Assembly: GCA_013360985.1 (NCBI GenBank)
Contig: JABWAM010000004.1
Span: forward strand, 1 to 29,578
DNA from: Verrucomicrobiia bacterium
GTDB lineage: Bacteria; Verrucomicrobiota; Verrucomicrobiia; JABWAM01
DNA: 29,578 nt
Direction: 5' to 3'
In this document: positions 22,586 through 29,578 of the stretch, piece by piece
Numbering within the stretch: position 1 is the first letter of the stretch
How the letters are laid out: every line of letters begins with the position of its first letter
Made by a program: the position numbers and the translations under genes
The notes under the pieces: model-generated
Told to the model about the DNA's origin: nothing
The model's input: the letters and a program-made list of their open reading frames with translations, nothing else
Database searches by the model: none

Positions 22586-24350
22586 CCGGGGCCGCCGCAG
22601 TCGCCATCGCGGCGCTCATCGCCCGGATCTCTGCCGCGTCGGTCATCTCCAACGCGCGCGCCGCCATCTCGCGCGCCGCATCGCGGTTCACGCCACGGAT
22701 CAGACGTTTGAGCGAAGGAAGCATCGGAGGGCTCGCGCTCAGCTCGCGGATTCCCAATCCAATCAGGAGCGGAATCAACGCCGCATCGCCGGCCATCTCC
22801 CCGCAGACCGCCGTTGGGATCCCGCGCTCTTCGGCAACCCGCACGACTCCTTGAAGCAGGCGGAGAATCGCGGGATGCGTCGGCTGATAAAGATGCGCGA
22901 TCCGTTCGTTCACCCGATCCACCGCGAGCGAATACTGGATGAGGTCATTGGTGCCGACAGAGAAAAATCCGCACTCCCGCGCGAGGATGTCCGCCGTCAT
23001 CGCCGCCGAAGGCACCTCGATCATCGCGCCCACCGTCATCTCCGTGTTGAAGGCAAGCCCCTCCGCGGCGAGCTCCGCTTGCGCCGCCGCTAGCTCGAGG
23101 TTCGCCTGCCGCAACTCCTCGACTCCGGAAATCATCGGATACATGAGCCGTACGTTTCCGTCGGCGCTCGCCCGGGCGATCGCGCGTAACTGCGCGCGGA
23201 ACACGTCTCTGCGCTCCAGGCAAAACCGAATCGCGCGCCATCCGAGGAACGGGTTCATCTCCTTGGCCACCTGCAGCGCCGAGAGGAATTTGTCGCCTCC
23301 GAGATCGAACGTGCGGATCACCACCGGACGCGGCGCCAACCGACGCGCCACCTCCGCGTAGGCCGCATACTGCTCCTCCTCGCTCGGCAGATCGTCGCGG
23401 TTGATGAAGAGATACTCCGTGCGAAAGAGACCCACCCCGTCCGCGCCGTTCGCCAATACGCTCGCCACGTCTTCCGGCATTTCGATGTTCGCCTCCAACG
23501 CGACGCGATGGCCGTCCGCGGTCACCGACGGTTCGTCTCTCAGGCGCGCGAAACTCGCCTCGATGCTGTGCCGCCGCTGCTCGAGCTGCCCATACTCGAA
23601 GAGGGTCTGCTCCGAGGGGTTGACGATCAGGAAGCCGCCGTAGCCGTCCAGAAGCGCGAAATCCCCCTCTTGCGTCTGCTCGATCGCGTCGCGCAACCCC
23701 ACGACCGCCGGAATCCCCAACGCGCGCGCCATGATCGCCGTATGAGACGTCTTGCTTCCGATCTCCGTGCAGAAACCGATCACTTTCGTCTTGTCGATGC
23801 ACGCCGTGTCCGCGGGCGCCAGATCGTAGGCCAGGACGATGCTCGGCTCGCCGATCGTCTTGAGGTCCGCGACGCTGTGCCCCGTCAGGCAGCGCAGCAC
23901 CCGCTGCGCGACATCCTGAATGTCCGCCGCCCGCTCCCGCATATACTCGTCCTGAAGCTCCGCCAGGGATTTCACAAACTGCGAAGCGACCGCGTCGAAC
24001 GCGAATTCCGCGGAATGTCGCTCGTCTCGGATCCGCCGCACCGTCTCCTCGATGAGCGACGGATCGTCGAGCACAAGCAGATGCGCGTCGAACACCGCCG
24101 CGTTTCCATCTCCCATGTCCCGCGAAACCTTTTTTTGGATCTCCATCAACTGTTGGCGCGCCGTAATCAAGGCCTCCTCCAGCCGCGCCACCTCCGGCTC
24201 CACCTGTTCCGGAGAAATTTCCCGCGCGCTGATCGCCACTTCGCTCCTCCCATAAATCCAGACTCCGCCAGTGACGACTCCGGGCGCCGCGGCGATGCCC
24301 GCGTACCGCCGTTCGCCTCCGGTCGTGTTCTCACCTGCCATAGGCTTCAT
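22560..24350 (-). CDS. ptsI: Phosphoenolpyruvate-protein phosphotransferase (PTS Enzyme I)
   Basis: The 596 aa cytoplasmic enzyme takes phosphate from PEP and passes it to HPr. The N-terminal part includes YAGIAAAPGVVTG (16-28) and the HPr-binding helical region. The phosphorylated histidine is H203 in KTSHTAIMARALGIPAVVG. The PEP-binding barrel contains GVGLFRTEYLF (305-315), RTFDLGGDK (346-354) and MYPMISGVEE (403-412). Further on are FFSVGTNDLIQY (462-473) and the active-site cysteine C516 in AVCGEMAGD. Length and motifs are complete. HPr and sugar permease genes are not in the window, so it could serve a regulatory PTS or a sugar PTS elsewhere. An in-frame ATG at 24341 is an alternative start. 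Confidence 0.95.
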   Translation of the reverse strand: MKPMAGENTTGGERRYAGIAAAPGVVTGGVWIYGRSEVAISAREISPEQVEPEVARLEEALITARQQLMEIQKKVSRDMGDGNAAVFDAHLLVLDDPSLIEETVRRIRDERHSAEFAFDAVASQFVKSLAELQDEYMRERAADIQDVAQRVLRCLTGHSVADLKTIGEPSIVLAYDLAPADTACIDKTKVIGFCTEIGSKTSHTAIMARALGIPAVVGLRDAIEQTQEGDFALLDGYGGFLIVNPSEQTLFEYGQLEQRRHSIEASFARLRDEPSVTADGHRVALEANIEMPEDVASVLANGADGVGLFRTEYLFINRDDLPSEEEQYAAYAEVARRLAPRPVVIRTFDLGGDKFLSALQVAKEMNPFLGWRAIRFCLERRDVFRAQLRAIARASADGNVRLMYPMISGVEELRQANLELAAAQAELAAEGLAFNTEMTVGAMIEVPSAAMTADILARECGFFSVGTNDLIQYSLAVDRVNERIAHLYQPTHPAILRLLQGVVRVAEERGIPTAVCGEMAGDAALIPLLIGLGIRELSASPPMLPSLKRLIRGVNRDAAREMAARALEMTDAAEIRAMSAAMATAAAPEVMELAGA

Positions 24351-24459
24351 CCTAACCTGGATCTTTCATACTCCAAGGGGAAATCTCCGCCCGACCGGAC
24401 GGAAACGAAGAGATCCCGCCGCGACGCCACAACCGATCGTGCGTCTTCCGCGCCGCGTT

Positions 24460-26460
24460 TCAGCGATCGTTGAGGTCGAGCCAGCGGAATTCCTTCTCAG
24501 AAAGCTCCACCTTCAAGGCGCCCATCGAAACCCGGGTCTCCTCGAGCGTCCTCGGCCCGATGAGCGCGAAGGTCGGAAACGGCTGCCGAAGCACCCACGC
24601 CAGCGCGAGGTCCACGGGCGGCGTCTTTCGTTTCCGGGCCAGTTCCCGTGTTCGCCGCAGCCGCTCGAAGTTTTCCTCGCTGTACCAACAGCGCGCCAGT
24701 TCGGCGTCGCGACGATCCTTCGGATTCCCGCGCGTAAAAAAACCTCGCGCCTGGCTCGACCAGGCCAGGAGCGGCATCTGCGTGCGCTTCAACCACGCGC
24801 GCGACTCCGGATCCGAGACGCTCAAGGCGCCCTCCCAAACCGGCGCGACCATCCGCGCCAGGCTCAGGTTGTTGCTCAAGGCCGCCGGCCCAGGAATCCC
24901 GCGGCGCTCGGCGTGCCTCCGCGCCTCCTCGACGCGCGGCAGCGTCCAGTTCGAAACGCCCCACGCGCGAATCCGTCCCGCGCGCCGCTGCTCCTCGAGC
25001 GCGTCCACGAACTCCCCCGCGGGAATTTCCAGATTGTCCCGATGCATGAGGTAAAGATCGGCATAATCCGTTTGGAGACGATCGAGGCTCTCGTGGAGCT
25101 GAAGACGAAGCTGACGCGGGTCGCACAGCGGCGTGTGCGCCCCTTTTGCGATGACCACCATTTCTTCTCTTGCTCCGCGGTTGCGCATCCATTGACCGAG
25201 CAGCCTTTCCTGCAAACCCCTGCCGTAGAGCCACGCCGTGTCGAAGGCGTTGCCCCCGCGCTCCGCGAAATCGTCGAACATGACCGAGGCGTGCGCGAGA
25301 TTCGGCTGGTTGTCGCATCCCATGATGAGACGGGAAACCGCCTTCGTCACCCCCGCGATCTCCCCTCGCGGAACCGACGGCTTCGTCGGCAACCGGAGGG
25401 AACGTCGCGCCACGGTCAGTTTCCAGGCCTCCGCCTTCTCGCGCTCGTAGACCACCCCAACCTCCTCTCTCCAACGATCGAGACACCGCATATTGCCGAG
25501 CGTATCCTCCCACGACATCGCCGGCGAAGGCGCCTGTCGCCGTTCGAGATTCGCCGCCACCGTATCCGCCTCGATCGCATAGAGCGGTTGGCGCGTCCGG
25601 ACGACAATCTCGCGCGGCTTCGAACTCCCCGCCGCATGCACAATGATGCGAGACTCGCCCCCCTCCCGCGCCGGCAGCCAAGGCTCCGGAACATGAAGCC
25701 GGCCCTCGGTCCCATGAACGCAAAGTTGATGCGGCAACGCGACGCCAACTCCCGTCGCGACCTGGGCGAGCACTCCCTCGGGAAACCTCAATGTCGCCGC
25801 CGCAAACTCGTCCACCCCGGTCGGCGCCAGCGTTCCAACGCCCTTGAGCGCGATCGGCTCGACAAATCCGCCGCCGCTCGTCGCCCCCGCCAGCAGGCGC
25901 GCGGCCGAGATCGGATAGCACCCCACATCGAGGATCCCGCCGCCGCCGAGCGCGTTGGAATAGATCCGGTGGTTCGGATCGAACTTCGCGCCGAACGCAA
26001 AAGTCGCGTCGATCCACCGAATCTCTCCGACCGCGCCGTCCCGGAGGATCTCCAACAAACGCGCAGTTTGAGGATGGCAACGGTACATGAAGGCCTCCAT
26101 GAGGAAGACGTCGTGACGTCGCGCCGCCTCGATCACCGCCATCGCCTCCGCATGGTTCAGGCCGATCGGCTTTTCGCATAAAATATGTTTGCCCGCCTCG
26201 GCGGCCCGGATCGCCCACTCCGCGTGCATCGGGTGCGGCGTCGAAATGTAGACCGCCTCCACTTCGCGGTCGGCCAGCAGCGCTTCGTAGCCCGCATGGC
26301 AGCGCCCGATGCCGAACTCCTTTCCAAAGGCCGTCGCCGCCGCCGCGGTGCGGCTTCCCACGGCGACCAAACGTCCCGTCTTCGATTTCGACAGGTCCCG
26401 GGCAAACGTGTGCGCGATGCGCCCCGTGCCGAGGATTCCCCAAGCGAGTTTGGATTTCAT
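24460..26460 (-). CDS. Fusion of Gfo/Idh/MocA oxidoreductase and aldo/keto reductase
   Basis: The 666 aa product joins two NAD(P)-dependent oxidoreductase families. Residues 1-~355 are Gfo/Idh/MocA: the Rossmann GILGTGRIAHTFA (8-20), EAVYISTPHPMHAEWAIRAA (68-87), the EKP motif at 96-98, and GGGGILDVGCYP (172-183), where the family's catalytic region lies. Residues ~370-666 are an aldo/keto reductase: tetrad candidates D407 and Y412 (FDTAWLYG), K439 (VIAKGAH) and H473 (LMHRD), then WGVSNWTLPRVEEAR and a C-terminal LIGPRTLEE nucleotide-binding motif. Its final residues KEFRWLDL resemble the usual AKR end. It probably acts on a sugar or sugar-derived substrate in two steps. It follows htrA by 22 bases on the same strand. 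The substrate is unknown. Confidence 0.92.
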   Translation of the reverse strand: MKSKLAWGILGTGRIAHTFARDLSKSKTGRLVAVGSRTAAAATAFGKEFGIGRCHAGYEALLADREVEAVYISTPHPMHAEWAIRAAEAGKHILCEKPIGLNHAEAMAVIEAARRHDVFLMEAFMYRCHPQTARLLEILRDGAVGEIRWIDATFAFGAKFDPNHRIYSNALGGGGILDVGCYPISAARLLAGATSGGGFVEPIALKGVGTLAPTGVDEFAAATLRFPEGVLAQVATGVGVALPHQLCVHGTEGRLHVPEPWLPAREGGESRIIVHAAGSSKPREIVVRTRQPLYAIEADTVAANLERRQAPSPAMSWEDTLGNMRCLDRWREEVGVVYEREKAEAWKLTVARRSLRLPTKPSVPRGEIAGVTKAVSRLIMGCDNQPNLAHASVMFDDFAERGGNAFDTAWLYGRGLQERLLGQWMRNRGAREEMVVIAKGAHTPLCDPRQLRLQLHESLDRLQTDYADLYLMHRDNLEIPAGEFVDALEEQRRAGRIRAWGVSNWTLPRVEEARRHAERRGIPGPAALSNNLSLARMVAPVWEGALSVSDPESRAWLKRTQMPLLAWSSQARGFFTRGNPKDRRDAELARCWYSEENFERLRRTRELARKRKTPPVDLALAWVLRQPFPTFALIGPRTLEETRVSMGALKVELSEKEFRWLDLNDR

Positions 26461-26482
26461 AAAAACGAAAGGCGCGAGGCGA

Positions 26483-27829
26483 TCACCTCATGCTCAGCAC
26501 GGCGAAAAGCCGCTGCCCCTCGCGGATCACCTGCACCAACGCCCGCGACCCCGACGGCAATGCGCTGATCGCATCCTCGCAATCCTTCGCGTTGCGAATC
26601 GCCTGGCGGTTGATCCCCACGATAACATCCCCCTCCCGGAGCCCGGCGCGCGCGGCGCGCCCTCGCGGCGTCACCTGCGCAACGAGCGCCCCTTGAAAAT
26701 TCGCCGGGAGCCCGAGATCCCGCGCCGCCGAGGGATTCAGCGCGACGACCTGCATCCCCATCGCTTCCTCCGCCAGCGCCTGGGAAGGCGCGGCGGCGAG
26801 CTTGACGCGAAATACCTTCTCTTGGCGCTCCCGCAAAACGGCGACCTCCACCTCCTGCCCCACCGGCGTCGTCTTGATCAGGCTCGAAAGCCGCCGCGCG
26901 TCGTCCACTTCGCTCCCCGCGTAACGGAGAATCACGTCGCGCGCCTGCAGCCCGGCGCGCGCGGCCGGCGACCCCGCTTCAACGTGAGCGACCAGCACGC
27001 CCTTCCCAGGCCCGACGCCGAGCACGCCCGCAATCTCGGGCGTCATCTCCTGGATGTGCAGCCCGAGATACCCGCGGCGGATCTTCCCCTCGGTGAGCAG
27101 GCCCTTCATGATGGAACGCGCCATGTTGATCGGAATCGCAAAACCGATGCCTTGATAGCCCCCCGATCGGCTCAGGATCGCGGTATTCACGCCGATCACG
27201 CGCCCTTCGAGATCCACGAGCGGACCGCCGCTGTTCCCGGGATTGATCGCCGCGTCCGTCTGAATGAAATCCGCGTAATCCGCGATGCCGACTTCCGAAC
27301 GCCCCTTCGCGCTGATGATCCCCGCCGTCACGCTCTGCTCCAGACCGAACGGATTCCCCACCGCCACCACCCAATCCCCGACGCGCGCCTTCTCCGAATC
27401 GCCCAGCGCGGCGGGCGCCAGATGCTCTTTCGTTTCCACCTTCAGAATCGCGAGATCCACCTGCGCGTCGGCGCCGATCACCTTCGCGGTCAGCTTTCGT
27501 CCATCGGCTAGTTTCACGGTGATCGTGTCCGCCCCCTCGATCACGTGATGGTTGGTGAGGATATACCCGCCCTCAACGACGATGCCCGACCCCATCCCGC
27601 GAGGCACCTCGCGGCGCTCGAACCGAGAGGGCCGCCCGCGATAAAGATCGTAAGGGTTCACCAAGATCGCCTCGTTCGCGGTGCTGACGCTCACCACCGA
27701 CGGCTTCACGCGCTCCGCGATCCGCGCGAACTCGTCGCTCAACGACTGAAGCGTCGATGAAGCCGCGGCCGACGCAAGAGCCGCCGCCGCGAGGAAAAGG
27801 AAGACCGAAGGCATGAGGGATCGGCGCAT
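26483..27829 (-). CDS. HtrA/DegQ-type periplasmic serine protease
   Basis: The 448 aa product is a trypsin-fold protease with two PDZ domains, acting in envelope protein quality control. A signal peptide is present (PSVFLFLAAAALASAAA). The catalytic triad is H95 (LTNHHVIEGAD), D125 (DAQVDLAIL) and S200 (NPGNSGGPLVD). PDZ1 starts around 255 (YLGLHIQEMTPEIAGVLGVG) and PDZ2 around 355 (LGLPANFQGALVAQVTPRG). It lies 45 bases downstream of queA and 22 bases upstream of the Gfo-AKR fusion, so the three may share a transcript. DegP, DegQ and DegS-type paralogues cannot be separated by eye, but two PDZ domains exclude DegS. Confidence 0.94.
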   Translation of the reverse strand: MRRSLMPSVFLFLAAAALASAAASSTLQSLSDEFARIAERVKPSVVSVSTANEAILVNPYDLYRGRPSRFERREVPRGMGSGIVVEGGYILTNHHVIEGADTITVKLADGRKLTAKVIGADAQVDLAILKVETKEHLAPAALGDSEKARVGDWVVAVGNPFGLEQSVTAGIISAKGRSEVGIADYADFIQTDAAINPGNSGGPLVDLEGRVIGVNTAILSRSGGYQGIGFAIPINMARSIMKGLLTEGKIRRGYLGLHIQEMTPEIAGVLGVGPGKGVLVAHVEAGSPAARAGLQARDVILRYAGSEVDDARRLSSLIKTTPVGQEVEVAVLRERQEKVFRVKLAAAPSQALAEEAMGMQVVALNPSAARDLGLPANFQGALVAQVTPRGRAARAGLREGDVIVGINRQAIRNAKDCEDAISALPSGSRALVQVIREGQRLFAVLSMR

Positions 27830-27874
27830 CGTCGTCGACGTGAGACGCCCATTTTGGCACAGACGGACGCCCTG

Positions 27875-28921
27875 TCAAAGCAACAGCATCGCATCGCCGT
27901 AGCTGTAGAAGCGATACCCCTCGCGTACCGCTTCCACATAGGCCGCGCGCACACGCGCCGCGCCGCCCAAGGCGTAAACGAGCGCGAGCAAGGTGCTCCG
28001 CGGCAGATGAAAATTCGTCAGCAACCCGTCCACCACACGAAAGGAGAAGGGCGGACAGATCAGCAGATCCGTCGCGCCCGAACAGGGCGTCACCTCTCCA
28101 CGCTCCCGCGCGCAGTGTTCCAACGCGCGAACCACGGTGGTCCCCACCGCCACCACGCGCCCCCCCGAAGCCCGCGCCTTTCGAACCATCTCCGCGCAGT
28201 CGGCGCCGATCTCGAACTCCTCCGCCATCAGACGGTGCTCCTCCACGCGCGCGCTTCGAACCGGCAGAAAGGTGCCCGGCCCCACGCGCAAAAAAAGGCG
28301 GGCGATTCCGATTCCCCGCTCCGCCAACTCCGTCAGCATCCCTTCCGAGAAGTGCAATCCCGCCGTCGGCGCGGCGACCGCGCCTTCGCGGTCGGCGAAC
28401 ACCGTTTGGTATCGCGCGCGGTCCTCCGGCGCATCCGAGCGTTCCGCGCGCTTCTTGAGGATGTAAGGGGGCAACGGCATGCGCCCTTCGCGCGCCAACA
28501 GGCCGATCCATCCTCCCTCCCGCTCCTCCAGGAGCACTCCCCATGATCCGTCCGACCGCCTTGCCTCGACCAGAATCGCGGCGCCCCCTTCGCTCCGAAG
28601 GCGCGCCCCCGCCTTCAGCGGCCGCCGCGAACCGGCCAGCGCCCGACAGACGCGGCCCGTTCCCGCGTCAAGCACGAGCAACTCCACCGGCGTTCCCTCC
28701 GGTTTTTGTCGGGCGCGCACGCGCGCGGCGGTGACTCGCGCCGTGTTCACCACGAGAAGATCGCCCGGACGCAGGAGTGCGCCCAGGTCTCGGAAGCGTG
28801 CGTGCGCGATCCGCCCTCCGCCGCGTTCAACATGAAGCAGGCGGCTGCCGTCGCGCGGCTCGCACGGATGCGCGGCGATCAAGCGGGAAGGGAGATCGAA
28901 CTCGAGTTCTTCAAGGCGCAT
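27875..28921 (-). CDS. queA: S-adenosylmethionine:tRNA ribosyltransferase-isomerase
   Basis: The 348 aa enzyme transfers and isomerises the ribosyl group of S-adenosylmethionine onto 7-aminomethyl-7-deazaguanine in tRNA to give epoxyqueuosine. Landmarks are LEELEFDLPSRLIAAHPCEP near the N-terminus, LLVVNTARVTAARV, AAPTAGLHFSEGML, FLRVGPGTFLPVR, and the C-terminal LLTNFHLPRSTLLALV then YRFYSYGDAMLL. The ATG at 28921 matches the family N-terminus; an upstream in-frame ATG at 29014 lies inside the 5S rRNA gene and is rejected. No ribosome binding site is visible before 28921, and the start lies only about ten bases past the T-rich tail of the rRNA terminator. Confidence 0.94.
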   Translation of the reverse strand: MRLEELEFDLPSRLIAAHPCEPRDGSRLLHVERGGGRIAHARFRDLGALLRPGDLLVVNTARVTAARVRARQKPEGTPVELLVLDAGTGRVCRALAGSRRPLKAGARLRSEGGAAILVEARRSDGSWGVLLEEREGGWIGLLAREGRMPLPPYILKKRAERSDAPEDRARYQTVFADREGAVAAPTAGLHFSEGMLTELAERGIGIARLFLRVGPGTFLPVRSARVEEHRLMAEEFEIGADCAEMVRKARASGGRVVAVGTTVVRALEHCARERGEVTPCSGATDLLICPPFSFRVVDGLLTNFHLPRSTLLALVYALGGAARVRAAYVEAVREGYRFYSYGDAMLLL

Positions 28922-28930
28922 AAAGACGCG

Positions 28931-28974
28931 GAGAAAAGAAAAGGCCCCGACCCGCCTTTGGGGCGGGTCGGGGC
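28931..28974 (-). terminator. Intrinsic terminator of the rRNA operon
   Basis: A perfect 13-bp stem (GCCCCGACCCGCC at 28944-28956 and its complement at 28962-28974) with a 5-base loop is followed, on the minus strand, by CTTTTCTTTTCTC. It lies directly after the 5S gene in the rRNA reading direction. Its tail runs to within ten bases of the queA start codon. Confidence 0.92.
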
Positions 28975-28978
28975 GAAA

Positions 28979-29095
28979 CCCCGGCAACAACCTACTCTCG
29001 CGGAAGCTCAACAACCACTACCATCGGTAATGTTGCGTTTGACGGCCGTGTTCGGAATGGGAACGGGTCGGTCCACAACTGCTGGTCACCGGGAA
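28979..29095 (-). rRNA. rrf: 5S ribosomal RNA
   Basis: On the minus strand the gene begins near TTCCCGGTGACC, contains the universal CCCATTCCGAACACGG loop, then GTTACCGATGGTAGT-like helices (here ACATTACCGATGGTAGTGGT) and GCGAGAGTAGG. It ends with GTTGCCGGGG, which pairs with the 5' end. Length is about 117 bases. The ends are set by the terminal helix and may be off by a few bases. Confidence 0.94.
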
Positions 29096-29190
29096 AGGTG
29101 AGCCGATCCGACCTCGCACAACGCGCGGGGTCGGAGGGGCAACTGCAACAAGCGCCGGGCGGATACCGGCAGGGCGAGATCGGGTTTTTC
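29096..29190 (-). other. 23S-5S internal transcribed spacer
   Basis: About 95 bases separate the 3' end of 23S from 5S. No tRNA is present. Complementary words such as CCGACCTCGCAC and GCGCGGGGTCGG (29109-29136) form a processing-type stem. Confidence 0.7.

Positions 29191-29578
<388 letters not shown>

Noticed and set aside
28922..29014. N-terminal extension of queA from an ATG inside the 5S gene
   Set aside because: It would code through the 5S rRNA and its terminator, and the family N-terminus matches the ATG at 28921.

Overview
The window looks like a high-GC chromosomal segment of a Verrucomicrobiota-type (PVC group) Gram-negative bacterium. The evidence is lipid A genes with an LpxC-FabZ fusion, two PEP-CTERM surface proteins, two type II pseudopilin-like proteins of the H-X9-DG kind common in Verrucomicrobiota, Lentisphaerota and Planctomycetota, and an outer-membrane style lipoprotein repertoire. 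The phylum call is an inference from gene content; only the 3' end of the 23S rRNA gene lies in the window.

Left part (1-9168). A truncated copy of a ~300 bp MITE-like repeat is followed by about 670 bp without a recognisable gene, then an IS110-family transposase (minus strand) that abuts the start of a pseudopilin-like gene. Next comes a cobalamin riboswitch (about 2830-3035) heading a tightly packed plus-strand operon: a predicted beta-propeller PEP-CTERM protein, a second PEP-CTERM protein, an H-X9-DG pseudopilin, a BtuF-like B12-binding protein, and one polypeptide fusing the BtuD-type ATPase to the BtuC-type permease. This is the most interesting system here: a B12-controlled uptake locus whose surface parts are exosortase-sorted proteins and a pseudopilin, with no TonB receptor in the window.

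Middle (9218-19364). On the minus strand, reading leftward from about 17167: a lone class I fumarase beta-type subunit, a lipoprotein behind a good sigma70-like promoter, a single-chain indolepyruvate ferredoxin oxidoreductase, a ~500 aa protein resembling permuted ATP-grasp/glutathionylspermidine-synthase-like proteins, and aroD. A MITE copy (10012-10310) has inserted into the 3' end of the ~500 aa gene. Its target duplication is visible, and virtual excision restores an in-frame C-terminus. Divergently, lpxC-fabZ and lpxA run on the plus strand. A second complete MITE copy in opposite orientation (19473-19773) lies downstream of lpxA.

Right part (19855-29578). A DUF374 lysophospholipid/lipid A-type acyltransferase (plus) converges on a minus-strand series: pssA, a small lipoprotein overlapping a secreted alanine/proline-rich protein, ptsI, a Gfo/Idh/MocA-aldo/keto reductase fusion, an HtrA-type protease and queA. 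The window ends in the 3' part of a minus-strand rRNA operon (23S, 5S and a very strong intrinsic terminator), and queA begins only about ten bases past that terminator's T-rich tail. No tRNA gene or CRISPR array was seen.
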